NCBI GenBank assembly: GCA_013178375.1
Contig: JABLXQ010000034.1
Coordinates: forward strand, 37,083 to 101,082
Reading direction: 5' to 3'
From: Gammaproteobacteria bacterium
GTDB lineage: Bacteria; Pseudomonadota; Gammaproteobacteria; Pseudomonadales; Ketobacteraceae
DNA: 64,000 nucleotides
Program-made: the position numbers and the translations under genes
Notes under the pieces: model-generated
The model's database searches: none
The model's input: the letters and a program-made list of their open reading frames with translations, nothing else
What the model was told of the DNA's origin: nothing
Shown here: positions 44,328 to 54,081 of the stretch, piece after piece
Numbering within the stretch: the first letter of the stretch is position 1
How the letters are laid out: every line of letters starts with the position of its first letter

Positions 44328-45052
44328 GGCGTGGCGTCCTGTTCGTCCGGGCGGTGGTTGCCGCGCAGGTGAATGGGTTGTTCGTCATAAACGCGCTGAC
44401 CGATGGGAATTTGGTAGCTGCCCTGTTTCGGCAGGATGCAGCCCACCGGGCAGATATGCGCGGCGTGATCCTGTGCGGTGATGGCGGTGTCTGCCAGCCG
44501 GCTCGAATCGGCCTGGGCAAACAGGTAGGTGTCGGCGCCGCGTCCGCCAATACCAAACACATTTTTGTGATCCTGCTGCTGCGCGCTGCGGGTGCAGAGT
44601 TCGCAGAAAATGCAGCGGTCCTGCTCGATGAAAAGATCCGGATGGGAACCGTCGTTCTGGCGGTGCGGGTCGAGCGGGACGAATTCGTAGTGGGTCATGC
44701 CCAGATCATAGGCCAGCGCCTGCAATTGGCAATTGCCACTGACTTCGCAGCTGGGGCACAGATGATTGCCTTCCGCGAACAGCAGTTCGATCAGCTGGCG
44801 GCGTTGGGTGCGCAGCGCCGAAGTTTCACTGTGCACCTGCAGGTTGGCAGTGGCGGGCGTGGTGCAGGCGGCACGAATGCTGCCGTTGATTTCCACGATG
44901 CATACGCGGCAGCTGCCGTGCGGTGTCAGCCCGTCATGAAAACACAGGTGGGGAATATAGAGGCCAGCTGCCTGCGCCGCCTGCATCAGAGTCTGACCTG
45001 GCTGGAACGGAACGGCCTGCTGGTCGATAAAGAATTGCAGCGTGTCAGTCAT
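44324..45052 (-). CDS. hoxU: Diaphorase subunit HoxU of NAD-reducing hydrogenase
   Basis: HoxU is a 242-residue iron-sulfur protein equivalent to the N-terminal part of NuoG. It links HoxHY to the NAD-reactive HoxF. A plant-type 2Fe-2S domain is seen (HLCFHDGLTPHGSCRVCIVE ... ACTTPA). A His/Cys cluster follows (HLCPSCEVSGNCQLQ), then C-terminal 4Fe-4S motifs (DRCIFCELCTRS and CPVGCILPKQG). I use the ATG at 45050-45052 (MTDTLQFFIDQQAVPF), which overlaps the hoxF stop by 8 bp. An upstream start would add nine basic residues. Confidence 0.95.
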   Translation of the reverse strand: MTDTLQFFIDQQAVPFQPGQTLMQAAQAAGLYIPHLCFHDGLTPHGSCRVCIVEINGSIRAACTTPATANLQVHSETSALRTQRRQLIELLFAEGNHLCPSCEVSGNCQLQALAYDLGMTHYEFVPLDPHRQNDGSHPDLFIEQDRCIFCELCTRSAQQQDHKNVFGIGGRGADTYLFAQADSSRLADTAITAQDHAAHICPVGCILPKQGSYQIPIGQRVYDEQPIHLRGNHRPDEQDATP

Positions 45053-46745
45053 GGGCGACCTCCGTTTTTTTCGCCGCATTCATCTGCAGCCAGTGCAGCA
45101 CGGGGCGGCCGGCGGTCTGCCCCAGACCGCAATGGCTGGTGCTGTTGATCAGGGTGGCCAGTGCGTTCAGATCGGCATGCTGCTGACCCTGCGCGGCGCA
45201 ATCCATGTCCCGCAGCAGCACCTGGGTGCCGGCGCGGCAGGGTGTGCAGAAGCCGCAGCTTTCCTGCTGGAAAAACGCGGTGAAGTTGCGGGCGATGTTG
45301 AAGTGGGCACGCGATGCGTCAAACACCATGACGGAACCGCCGGGCGAGATGCCCTCGAAGGCCAGCGGTTGTTGCCAGTCTGCGGGGCTGCTCATCACGC
45401 CCGACGGTCCACCCAACTGCACCAGAGCAGGATTGCGGGCAGCGCAGGCCTGCAGCAGATCCTGCACGCTGGCACCCATCGGCAATTCGTAAATACCGGG
45501 TTTTTCGCAATCGCCGGCCACGCTGTGCAGCCGCGTACCCGGGGATTGTTCGGTGCCTACCGCGCGAAATGCGTCAACGCCTGACTGCAGCAGCCAGGCT
45601 GCGGCGGCGAAGGTTTCCACGTTGTTTACGACGGTTGGCAATTGAAACAGACCATTGCGCACGGGAAACGGCGGCTTGATGCGGGGAATGCCACGCCGGC
45701 CTTCGATGGATTCCAGCAGCGCGGTTTCTTCGCCGCACACGTAGGCGCCGGCACCCAACTGGATTTCGATATTGAAATCCGCGTTCAGCCATTGCTGTTC
45801 ACGCCATTGTTGCAGGCGGGTGTTGATGGCGTCGAACAGGAACAGGTATTCGCCGCGCAGATAGAGGATGCCGTGGCGCGCGCTGACGGCGTGGCCGCAC
45901 ATGCGCATGCCGCACAAAACCGCGTCCAGATTGTGTTGCAGCAGCACGCGGTCCTTGAAGGTGCCCGGCTCGCCTTCGTCGGCGTTGCAGATCACATAGC
46001 GGTCCGCACCGGGTGCTTCCGCGCAGGCCTGCCATTTGCGCCCGGTGGGGAAGCCGGCGCCGCCCAGTCCGCGCAGGCCGGATTGCTGCACCCGATCAAT
46101 CACCTGTTGCGGCGCCTGCGCCAGCAGCTGGCTCAGAAAAAGCGCTGGATCAGGCTGGAACTGCAACAGGCGACCGGCGGTTTGAATATTGTCGTCCACG
46201 CGGAACCAGTTCTGGGGCCATTGCGCCAGCGGGATCTGTTGCTGCAGCTGGCGCTGGATCTCGCGGATGCGCTGGCCGCTCAATCGCGTCAGCGGGTGGC
46301 CGTTGACCAGCGCGGCAGGCCCTTGATCGCTGAGGCCGATGCAGGAGGTCAGGCCTACTTCGGCGAGCCCGTGGGTTCCCATACGCAGTTCGTCAAACAG
46401 GGTGCGCATGCCCTGCTGTTCCTCGATGATATTGCTGCTGAACAGAATCTGGTGGGGTGTGCTGCGTTCTTCCTGCAGGAAATGATAGAAGTGGATCAGG
46501 GCGCGGACATCGGCGGTGTTGCTTTGACAGTGGCGCGCCAGCCAGGTTTGCGCCGGTGCAGTAATGGCGCCGAAATGATGCTGGATGACGATCAGCGCCT
46601 GCAGCAGATCCTGCCGTTGCCAGAGGCGACCGAAGCGGGCCTGCAGCAATGCCTGCGCAGCCGCCGCATCCCATTGCGGCAAGGGTGCGCTGCGGGAAAA
46701 GAGGCGGGGCAAGCCGCTGGCAGAAGCGGTGGAGGATGACGTCAT
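45045..46745 (-). CDS. hoxF: Diaphorase subunit HoxF (NuoE-NuoF fusion) of NAD-reducing hydrogenase
   Basis: HoxF binds FMN and NAD(H) and reduces NAD with electrons from H2. The protein has 566 residues from this ATG; a GTG at 46763 is an alternative. Residues 20-165 are NuoE-like but have lost cluster ligands: the usual C-x3-C appears as SCIGLSDQ, with Ser in place of the second Cys, and the first pair is missing. The NuoF part has LRGLGGAGFPTGRKW (FMN), NADEGEPGTFKDR (NAD) and GAGAYVCGEETALLESIEG. The 4Fe-4S set is ESCGFCTPCRAGTQ plus a late Cys in TSHCGLGQ. It is the first gene of the leftward hox operon. Confidence 0.94.
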   Translation of the reverse strand: MTSSSTASASGLPRLFSRSAPLPQWDAAAAQALLQARFGRLWQRQDLLQALIVIQHHFGAITAPAQTWLARHCQSNTADVRALIHFYHFLQEERSTPHQILFSSNIIEEQQGMRTLFDELRMGTHGLAEVGLTSCIGLSDQGPAALVNGHPLTRLSGQRIREIQRQLQQQIPLAQWPQNWFRVDDNIQTAGRLLQFQPDPALFLSQLLAQAPQQVIDRVQQSGLRGLGGAGFPTGRKWQACAEAPGADRYVICNADEGEPGTFKDRVLLQHNLDAVLCGMRMCGHAVSARHGILYLRGEYLFLFDAINTRLQQWREQQWLNADFNIEIQLGAGAYVCGEETALLESIEGRRGIPRIKPPFPVRNGLFQLPTVVNNVETFAAAAWLLQSGVDAFRAVGTEQSPGTRLHSVAGDCEKPGIYELPMGASVQDLLQACAARNPALVQLGGPSGVMSSPADWQQPLAFEGISPGGSVMVFDASRAHFNIARNFTAFFQQESCGFCTPCRAGTQVLLRDMDCAAQGQQHADLNALATLINSTSHCGLGQTAGRPVLHWLQMNAAKKTEVAHD

Positions 46746-46901
46746 GTCGGTCGCCGTGGCCACAAGGTTGCGATCTTGTTCAGGAGTTTTCTATCTTATA
46801 CTGATCCGATCCAGCGAGTGCAAATGCAGATCAATGAACCCTGCCAGAATGAACGTCAGCATAAGGATTCCGAGCAGAGTGAACCCCAGAAAAGTGACAA
46901 T

Positions 46902-49277
46902 ATGATGCCAACTGATATCAGCGGGGTCGCGTCGGTGGCGCAGCACCTGATCTTGCGCGGTGAGGTGCAGGGGATCGGATTACGGCCGCGCGTGAAACGC
47001 TGGGCGGACGAACTGGGCCTGCGTGGCTGGATTTGCAACCAGGGCGATCAGGTGGCGCTGCAGGTGGCGGGGCCGGCGCCTGCAGTGCAGCAGTTGCAGG
47101 ATCAGCTGCGCGCGCTGGCCTGTGCGGTCGACATTATCGAACTGGATCATGATCTGGCACCGGGGGCGCTTTCGGCGCAATCCGGTTTTGCGATCCTGCC
47201 TGGCGAGCCGTTGCACGTGGATCGGCTGTATCAGGTGCCGGCCGATCGCGGTATTTGTGAGACGTGTCTGCTGGAATTTCACGATCCTGCCGACCGCCGT
47301 TACCACTACCCCTTCATCAGCTGTAACGACTGCGGGCCCCGTTTCAGCATTCTGACAGCGCTGCCTTTCGCTCGCGCCAACACGGCGTACGCGCGCCTGC
47401 CGCCCTGTCGGAAATGCCAGGAAGATTTCGCCGATCCGGCGAACCGGCGTTTTCACAGCGAGCTGATCAGTTGCGAGGTGTGTGGGCCGCGGTTGTCTGG
47501 CGTTGGCTTGGCTGACATTGGCGTGTCGGCGGATGCAACGCCAGACGATCTGATCCGGCGCGCACTGGCTTGTCTGAATGGCGGCGGTATTGTTGGGCTG
47601 AAATCCCTGTCCGGTATGCAGCTGCTGGCCCGCGCCGATAATGAATCCGCGGTGCGTCGGCTACGTGAGCGCAAGCAGCGCCCGTGCAAACCGCTGGCTT
47701 TGCTGGTGCCATCGCTGGCCTGGGCGCAGCGGCTGGCGCAGGTTAGCGAGGCGGCCGCGCAGTGGCTGACGTCGCCCCAGCGCCCGATTGTTCTGCTGCC
47801 GAAAACGAAAGCGGCGGATACGCAACTGGCACCGTCCGTGGCACCGGATGTACCCGATCTGGGCCTGATGTTGCCCGTGACCGCGTTGCAGTCCTGGCTG
47901 GTGGAAAGTGTCGATGCGCCGCTGGTCTGCACCAGCGCCAACGTCAGTGACGAGCCGATCCTGTTTGCCAACGCCGATCTGGAAACAGCCGTTGGAACCC
48001 TGTGCGATTTCGCGCTGCTGCATGATCTGGAGATCGAATTTCCCCAGGACGATTCCGTGCTGATGGAAAACCAGGGCCGCACGACATTGCTGCGTCGGGC
48101 CCGGGGTTTCTGCCATACCGCTTTTCCTGTTCCCCCAGGCGAGACGACGCTGGCTGTGGGCGGGGATCTGAAAAACACCTTCGCGCTGGCGCGGGGCGGC
48201 GTGGCGGTGCTGGGGCCCCATCTGGGGGATCTGGAATCGGTGAAAACATTGCAACGGCGGGACTGGCTGCTGGATCAATTTTCTGCGTTGCAGGATTTTA
48301 CGCCGCGACGTATCTGCGTGGATGCCCATCCAGGTTATATCAGCCGTCAGCAGGCGCAGCGACTGTCGCAGCAAACTGAACCACTCGGGCTGCAAGTGGT
48401 GCAGCATCATCGTGCCCACCTGCTGGCCAATCATGTTGCCTGCCCGCTGCCGTCGCGCTATCTGGCGCTGATGTGGGATGGTAACGGCTACGGCGACGAC
48501 TGCACCCTGTGGGGCAGTGAAGCGTTTCTGGTGGATGCCGGGAAAATCACCCGTGTCGCGGCGCTGGCACCATTTCCATTGCCGGGCGGGGTGCAGGCGC
48601 TGCTGCAACCCTGGCGTTTGGCGTTGTCCCTGAGTTTTGCTGCGGGCATTTCCCGTGCCGATGTTTTGCAGCGACTGGTATCAAACACGGTGACGGAATC
48701 ACAACTGGCCGCCGTCTGGCAGCTGCTGGAAAAAAATCTCAATTGCCCCATCAGTTGCGCCATGGGGCGATTGTTTGATGCCATGAGTTATCTGCTGCTG
48801 GGCACGGAACGCAATGAATACGAGGGCCATGCGCCCGTGCAATTGCAGTACTGTGCCCAGCGCGGGCTGGAAGATTCCACGGCCTTGCAACGTGACGGGC
48901 AAGGCGGACATGCTGCCCCATTCGCAATCCAGCTGCGGACAGAAGGCGATCTTCTGGTGGGCGACTGGCAACCGGCGTGGCGCGATTTTTTCTATGGCGC
49001 ATCTTTTAGCGTATCAGCGCAAAACGCACCGGCATCCGTCAAACAACAGGCCTTGGCCTTCCACCGTGGCGTCGCGGACTGGGCGCTGGCCCTGGCGCAC
49101 CGCTTCAACGTTGATCACCTCTCCCTGAGTGGAGGTTGCTTTCAGAACCGGCTGCTGCAATCCTTGCTGCTGGAACGGGCGGAGCCAATGGCAGTGCACC
49201 TGATGTGGCCCGCGACGGTCCCGCTCAACGACGGCGGACTGGCGCTGGGGCAGGTGGCGTTTCCCGATCCAGCATAA
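46902..49277 (+). CDS. hypF: Carbamoyltransferase HypF (hydrogenase maturation)
   Basis: HypF turns carbamoyl phosphate and ATP into a carbamoyl group passed to HypE, the source of the active-site cyanide. The 791-residue protein has an acylphosphatase domain (LRGEVQGIGLRPRVKRWADEL, where the usual VGF is IGL). Two zinc fingers follow (CETCLLEFHDP...SCNDCGP and CRKCQEDFADP...SCEVCGP). A YrdC-like domain (GGGIVGLKSLSGMQLLARAD) comes next. The C-terminal Kae1-like domain has VQHHRAHLLANHVA and LSLSGGCFQNRLL. ATG codons at 46902 and 46905 are equally possible. It is divergent from hoxF across a 156-bp intergenic region that must hold both promoters. Confidence 0.95.
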   Translation: MMPTDISGVASVAQHLILRGEVQGIGLRPRVKRWADELGLRGWICNQGDQVALQVAGPAPAVQQLQDQLRALACAVDIIELDHDLAPGALSAQSGFAILPGEPLHVDRLYQVPADRGICETCLLEFHDPADRRYHYPFISCNDCGPRFSILTALPFARANTAYARLPPCRKCQEDFADPANRRFHSELISCEVCGPRLSGVGLADIGVSADATPDDLIRRALACLNGGGIVGLKSLSGMQLLARADNESAVRRLRERKQRPCKPLALLVPSLAWAQRLAQVSEAAAQWLTSPQRPIVLLPKTKAADTQLAPSVAPDVPDLGLMLPVTALQSWLVESVDAPLVCTSANVSDEPILFANADLETAVGTLCDFALLHDLEIEFPQDDSVLMENQGRTTLLRRARGFCHTAFPVPPGETTLAVGGDLKNTFALARGGVAVLGPHLGDLESVKTLQRRDWLLDQFSALQDFTPRRICVDAHPGYISRQQAQRLSQQTEPLGLQVVQHHRAHLLANHVACPLPSRYLALMWDGNGYGDDCTLWGSEAFLVDAGKITRVAALAPFPLPGGVQALLQPWRLALSLSFAAGISRADVLQRLVSNTVTESQLAAVWQLLEKNLNCPISCAMGRLFDAMSYLLLGTERNEYEGHAPVQLQYCAQRGLEDSTALQRDGQGGHAAPFAIQLRTEGDLLVGDWQPAWRDFFYGASFSVSAQNAPASVKQQALAFHRGVADWALALAHRFNVDHLSLSGGCFQNRLLQSLLLERAEPMAVHLMWPATVPLNDGGLALGQVAFPDPA

Positions 49278-49314
49278 AACAGACATAACAACTTAAAAAA
49301 ACGGACCTGCAGCC

Positions 49315-50349
49315 ATGAAAGACGCGCGCATCCTGCTGACCCACGGCAGTGGCGGCGAATCCACCCGCGATTTGATCCGGCAGCTGTTTCTGCCGGGCTA
49401 CGGCAATTCGCAATTGAACCTGCTCACCGATGGCGCAGTGCTGACAAACGTCACCGCCCAACAGGTGTTCACCAGCGACAGCTACGTTGTGAATCCACCG
49501 TTTTTTCCCGGCGGCGATATCGGCGCGCTGGCGGTGATCGGCACCTGCAATGATCTGGCGGTGATGGGCGCGGTGCCACGCTGGTTGTCGCTGTCCTTCA
49601 TTCTGGAAGAATCACTGCCCATCGAACGGCTGGAAAAAATCGTGCAGTCGATCCAGCGCACTGCTGCTGAAGCGGGCATCACCATCGTCACCGGCGACAC
49701 CAAAGTGGTCGAGCGGGGCAAGGCGGACCGGCTTTTCATCAACACCGCCGGCATTGGCGAGCTGCATATACCGCAAGCGCTCACGCCCGCGCGCATCCAG
49801 GCCGGCGACGCGATTCTGGTGAGCAACGATATCGGCCGTCATGGTATTGCCGTGCTGGCCAGTCGCGAAGGTATCAATCTGGAAGTGGATCTGTTGTCGG
49901 ATATGGCGCTGCTGCATCCGCTGATCCAGGCGCTGCTAAACCAGGGCATCGACCTGCATTGCGCCCGCGATCTCACCCGGGGCGGACTGGGTGGGGCATT
50001 GCTGGAACTGGCAGATCAGTGCGGCCAGGATTTCCGCCTGCAGGAAACGCGCGTACCGGTGTCGGAAACCGTGCAGGCCGCGTGCGAGCTGCTGGGTTTC
50101 GATCCCCTGTTCATTGCCAATGAAGGGTGTTGTGCGCTGTTTCTGCCGGAAGCGCAGGTAGCGGATGCGCTGGCGATCCTGCGGGAATTTTCTGCCGGGC
50201 GCTGGTCGGCCCAAATAGGAACGGTACTGGGTAACGGCACAGTCAAGTCGGCAGCAGTAAAAAACGGCGGTGTGTTCCTGGAAAATGCCTACGGTGTCGA
50301 GCGCCTGCTGGCGTGGCACACGGTGGATCAGCTACCACGTATCTGCTGA
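49315..50349 (+). CDS. hypE: Carbamoyl dehydratase HypE (hydrogenase maturation)
   Basis: HypE accepts the carbamoyl group on its C-terminal Cys and dehydrates it to thiocyanate for the hydrogenase iron. The 344-residue protein belongs to the PurM/SelD fold. Seen motifs are LLTHGSGGESTRDLIRQLF, TDGAVLTNVTAQQVFTSDSYVVNPPFFPGGDIG and GTCNDLAVMGAVPRWLSLSFILEE. ARDLTRGGLGGALLELA also appears, and the chain ends exactly PRIC with the catalytic Cys344. It lies 37 bp after hypF. Its 3' end overlaps the convergent glk gene by 22 bp. The hypA, B, C and D genes are not within the window. Confidence 0.96.
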   Translation: MKDARILLTHGSGGESTRDLIRQLFLPGYGNSQLNLLTDGAVLTNVTAQQVFTSDSYVVNPPFFPGGDIGALAVIGTCNDLAVMGAVPRWLSLSFILEESLPIERLEKIVQSIQRTAAEAGITIVTGDTKVVERGKADRLFINTAGIGELHIPQALTPARIQAGDAILVSNDIGRHGIAVLASREGINLEVDLLSDMALLHPLIQALLNQGIDLHCARDLTRGGLGGALLELADQCGQDFRLQETRVPVSETVQAACELLGFDPLFIANEGCCALFLPEAQVADALAILREFSAGRWSAQIGTVLGNGTVKSAAVKNGGVFLENAYGVERLLAWHTVDQLPRIC

Positions 50350-51290
50350 TGCCAGAAAAAATCCGCAGCTCCCCGTAATGCGGCCTGCGTGTCGGTGCAC
50401 AGTGCCAGTGGCACCTGTCGAAGCCGTTCCGCGTGGTCTGTCTTGTGTTCCAGCCAGCACTGCAAATCGGGATCGCGCCAGTACGGCAGCAGATGCTGGG
50501 CCACGCCACCAGCAAAGATCACGCCGCCCCAGGCCGCATATTGCAGTGCCAGATTGCCGGCCTCTGACATCAATCCCTGCACCAGCAGATGAACGCACTG
50601 TGCCTCGCAGGAATGGGGTTGCAGCAGCGCCAGTTCGGTAATGGTCTGGCTGTCGGGCGCCGCCATGTCGGGAAACAGGGCCTGAAACAGCCGGGGCAGA
50701 CCCGATCCGGAAAACCAGTTTTCCCAGCTGATGCCACTGTGGCCGGTGGCAAATGCCTGTTGCAGCAGGCCGCTGCTGCGGGCGTCGAACGGGGCGAACT
50801 GCTTGTGGCCACCTTCCGACGGCAACACCCGCAGCCCATCGTTTTCCAGCGGAATCAGTGCCGCTTCCCCCAGCCCCGTGCCAATGCTCATTATCGCCAC
50901 GGGGCGGCGAAAATCGATGCCGTTTCCGCGCAGCGGCGTCAGCCGGCCCTGGGCGCCCAAACCGGGCATGGCCCAGCCGGTCGCTTCCAGGTCGTTCAGC
51001 AGCTGCACTGATTTAAAGCGGAATTGCTGTTGCAGGGTGGTACTTTCAATCAGCCAGGGCAGGTTGGTCATCTGGCAGCGGCCCTGATCCACCGGGCCGG
51101 CAATGGCCAGTACCAGGTGCAGTCCATCATCGGGCCGTGCGCCGGTCCGTTGCAGGAAGTCACGAACAATGGCGTCAAGTCCGTCATGCTCCTGATTGCG
51201 ATATTCCCGCACCTGCGCAAACGATCCGCGTGTCGTTTGCAGACCCAGCAGGGTTTTGGTTCCGCCGATATCGCCCGTCAGTAATGGCAT
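50328..51290 (-). CDS. glk: Glucokinase
   Basis: The enzyme phosphorylates glucose to glucose-6-phosphate with ATP. The 320-residue protein is of the E. coli Glk type. The phosphate loop LLTGDIGGTKTLLGL is near residue 3. LAIAGPVDQGRCQMTNLPW and VQLLNDLEATGWAM carry the substrate-binding Asn and catalytic Asp. IMSIGTGLGEAALI and LPSEGGHKQFAPF form the sugar site, and GGVIFAGGVAQHLLPYW lies late. It is the leftmost gene of the glucan-metabolism block and is divergent from the phosphorylase gene. It probably handles glucose released by MalQ and other glucan enzymes. Confidence 0.96.
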   Translation of the reverse strand: MPLLTGDIGGTKTLLGLQTTRGSFAQVREYRNQEHDGLDAIVRDFLQRTGARPDDGLHLVLAIAGPVDQGRCQMTNLPWLIESTTLQQQFRFKSVQLLNDLEATGWAMPGLGAQGRLTPLRGNGIDFRRPVAIMSIGTGLGEAALIPLENDGLRVLPSEGGHKQFAPFDARSSGLLQQAFATGHSGISWENWFSGSGLPRLFQALFPDMAAPDSQTITELALLQPHSCEAQCVHLLVQGLMSEAGNLALQYAAWGGVIFAGGVAQHLLPYWRDPDLQCWLEHKTDHAERLRQVPLALCTDTQAALRGAADFFWHQQIRGS

Positions 51291-51514
51291 CCTGCATCAC
51301 TCCTTTGCCGGGGATTCCCGGGCTGCTGTTTCCCTGGTGCTGATGACTGCATTCGATGCACCGATTCTTGCATCGGTTTTGGTGCCGTCCGATTAAGTGT
51401 ATTCTGACCCGGATCTTCCACCAAGCGGATTGACGGCAATCAAGCGGATGCAAACCTTCGTTTGATCTAATCTTGAGTTTAAACCGAACCACCCATTTGC
51501 ATCAGGACATCTCC

Positions 51515-54073
51515 ATGGCCGGTACCCGATACACCATAGAAGTTCAACCCAGGATTCCCGAAGCTCTGAACCGCCTGGATGAACTTGCCAACAACCTGTT
51601 GTACAGCTGGGATCGCCAGGTGCGCGGCCTGTTCTTCCGCATGGACCGTGATCTGTGGGAAAGCACGGGCCACAATCCGAAAATGTTCCTGCGCCGCATT
51701 GACCAGCGCAAGCTGGAGCAGGCGGCGGACGATCCGGTGTACATGCAGGAGTACGCCAAGGTCATCTCCACCTACGACGCCTACCTGAAAACCCGTGCCA
51801 AACTGAAGGCGGTGAAGAGTATCAATATGGAACAGGATCTGATTTCCTATTCCTGTGCCGAATTCGGGTTGCACGAAAGTCTGCCGATCTATTCCGGTGG
51901 CCTGGGCATACTGGCGGGGGATCACTGCAAGGCGGCCAGCGACATCGGCCTGCCCTTCGCCGCAGTGGGCATGCTCTACCGGCAGGGATATTTCATCCAG
52001 CAGATCGACGCCCACGGCAACCAGATCGCCCAGTACAACCCGTCGCACTTCAGCAACCTGCCGGTGAAGCCGGCTACCGGCGCCAATGGCGAATGTGTCG
52101 AAGTCAGCATCGAGGTGCCGGGGCGCGTCATTCGCCTGCAGGTATGGACCGCGCAGGTAGGGCACATCACCCTGCTGTTGCTGGACAGCGATCTGGAAAA
52201 AAACAGCGAGGAGGATCGCCGCATCACCTATCAACTGTACGGTGGCGACATCACCAACCGGCTGTTGCAGGAAATGGTGCTGGGCATTGGTGGCATCCGG
52301 GCCAAGCGCGCCATGGGCCTGAAGCCTACCGTATTCCACATCAATGAAGGCCATGCGGCTTTCCAGGTGCTGGAGCGCTGTCGCGAGCTGGTGAAAGAGG
52401 GCCTGGATTTTTACAGTGCGCTGGAAGCGGTGGCGTCGAATACCGTGTTCACCACTCACACCCCAGTGCCGGCGGGACATGACATTTTCGATCACCGCCT
52501 GATCGAGTTCTATTTTTCCCAGTACGTTACCGAACTGAAAATCAGCATGGGCGAATTCCTGGCCCTGGGTGCCAGCCCGGTCAACGATCACGGCTTCAAC
52601 ATGACGGCGCTGGCCCTGCGCGGTTCCCGCTTCCACAACGGCGTGAGCCGGATTCACGGTGGCGTGGCGTCGGAAATGGAACGCTATATCTGGCCGCAGA
52701 TAGAGCCGGGCGAAAATCCGATCCGCTATGTCACCAACGGCGTACATGTGCCGACTTTTCTGGCCAATGAATGGGTGAATATTTTCGATCTGCAGTTCGG
52801 CGGTGGCTGGCGCAATGAATTGCTGAATCCCGAGTACTGGAAACAGATCTGGGACATTCCCAACCACAGCTTCTGGAGCGTGCTGCAATCGCTGAAGGCC
52901 AAGATGCTGGAAGCGGTGTTGCAGCGCAGCATCCAGCAGCACAGGCGCAACGGTTTCAGCGAATCGCAGATCCGTCGCCTTACCCGTTTCATCAAGCCGC
53001 GCAAGACCGACGTGCTCACCATCGGTTTTGCCCGCCGCTTCGCCACCTACAAACGCGCGACGCTGATTTTTGCTGATCCCCAGCGCCTGGCGCGCCTGCT
53101 CAACGACAAGGATCGCCCGATAGTGCTGATTTTTGCTGGCAAGGCGCATCCCAGCGATCACCCGGGGCAGGAATTCATCCGCCAGATCCACCGCTACTCC
53201 CGCGATCCCCTGTTCGAAGGCCGCATCATTCTGCTGGAGGATTACGACATGTCGCTGGCACGCAAGCTGGTGACGGGCGTCGATGTTTGGCTGAACAATC
53301 CTATCTATCCACTGGAGGCCAGCGGCACCTCGGGGCAGAAGGCCGGCATCAACGGTGTGCTCAACCTGAGCGTGCTGGATGGCTGGTGGGACGAAGGCTA
53401 CAACGGCGAGAACGGCTGGGCGATCACGCCGCACGGCCCGCAGTTCACGCCGGATTTCCGCGACCGCGAGGAATCCAATGAATTGCTCGACGTGCTGGAA
53501 AACCAGGTGATTCCGCTGTACTACCAGCGCGACGGCCAGGGTTTTTCCGCCAGCTGGATCGACAAGAGCAAGCATGCCATGGCATCGCTGATTCCTGCGT
53601 TCAACGCCCAGCGCATGGTGATGGATTATGTGGAAGGATTTTACGGTCCGGCGATTGCGCATGGCCGCGTGCTGTGTGCCGACCGCTACGAGCCCTCCCG
53701 GCAGTTGGCGGAATGGAAGCGGCGGGTGCGGGCAGCCTGGCCCAAGGTTTCCATCCGGCGACTGGATACGCCGCTGAACCATATTTACCGCGACGACAAT
53801 TTCGAAGTGAAGGTGGCGGTGAATCTGGACGGACTGGAACCCAAGGATGTGGTGATCGATTGTCTGGTGGGCCGGCACGACAAGGATGGCAATTTCAAGC
53901 GCCATTCCTGCTTTCAGCTGCAATTCGTCGAGCGCGACGGCAACGGCGAATCCATCTTCTCCCTCGGGGTGACGCTGACGGAGCCCGGCAAGCAGAGCTA
54001 CATGCTGCGGGCCTATCCGTATCACCAGTTGCTGGGGCAGCGCTTCGAAACCGGTTGCATGATCTGGCTCTGA
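51515..54073 (+). CDS. glgP: Alpha-glucan (glycogen) phosphorylase, DUF3417-containing type
   Basis: This PLP enzyme releases glucose-1-phosphate from alpha-1,4-glucans. The 852-residue protein starts with the DUF3417 N-terminal domain (LNRLDELANNLLYSWDRQVRGLFF). It then has SLPIYSGGLGILAGDHCKAASDIGLPF and HINEGHAAFQVLER. FARRFATYKRATLIF follows, and the PLP lysine is Lys609 in EASGTSGQKAGING. The ATG at 51515 follows AGGA at about 8-nt spacing; a TTG at 51473 would add 14 poorly supported residues. It is convergent with malQ 8 bp away. The classical glgP paralogue is not in this window. Confidence 0.95.
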   Translation: MAGTRYTIEVQPRIPEALNRLDELANNLLYSWDRQVRGLFFRMDRDLWESTGHNPKMFLRRIDQRKLEQAADDPVYMQEYAKVISTYDAYLKTRAKLKAVKSINMEQDLISYSCAEFGLHESLPIYSGGLGILAGDHCKAASDIGLPFAAVGMLYRQGYFIQQIDAHGNQIAQYNPSHFSNLPVKPATGANGECVEVSIEVPGRVIRLQVWTAQVGHITLLLLDSDLEKNSEEDRRITYQLYGGDITNRLLQEMVLGIGGIRAKRAMGLKPTVFHINEGHAAFQVLERCRELVKEGLDFYSALEAVASNTVFTTHTPVPAGHDIFDHRLIEFYFSQYVTELKISMGEFLALGASPVNDHGFNMTALALRGSRFHNGVSRIHGGVASEMERYIWPQIEPGENPIRYVTNGVHVPTFLANEWVNIFDLQFGGGWRNELLNPEYWKQIWDIPNHSFWSVLQSLKAKMLEAVLQRSIQQHRRNGFSESQIRRLTRFIKPRKTDVLTIGFARRFATYKRATLIFADPQRLARLLNDKDRPIVLIFAGKAHPSDHPGQEFIRQIHRYSRDPLFEGRIILLEDYDMSLARKLVTGVDVWLNNPIYPLEASGTSGQKAGINGVLNLSVLDGWWDEGYNGENGWAITPHGPQFTPDFRDREESNELLDVLENQVIPLYYQRDGQGFSASWIDKSKHAMASLIPAFNAQRMVMDYVEGFYGPAIAHGRVLCADRYEPSRQLAEWKRRVRAAWPKVSIRRLDTPLNHIYRDDNFEVKVAVNLDGLEPKDVVIDCLVGRHDKDGNFKRHSCFQLQFVERDGNGESIFSLGVTLTEPGKQSYMLRAYPYHQLLGQRFETGCMIWL

Positions 54074-54081
54074 AAGCCGGG

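Noticed and set aside
46767..46802. Possible sigma-70 promoter TTGTTC / TATACT before hypF
   Set aside because: The spacer is only 15 bp, so I did not list it as a feature.
51479..54025. 848-codon open frame antisense to glgP
   Set aside because: It is fully inside the phosphorylase gene on the other strand and has His/Gln-rich low-information content typical of shadow frames.
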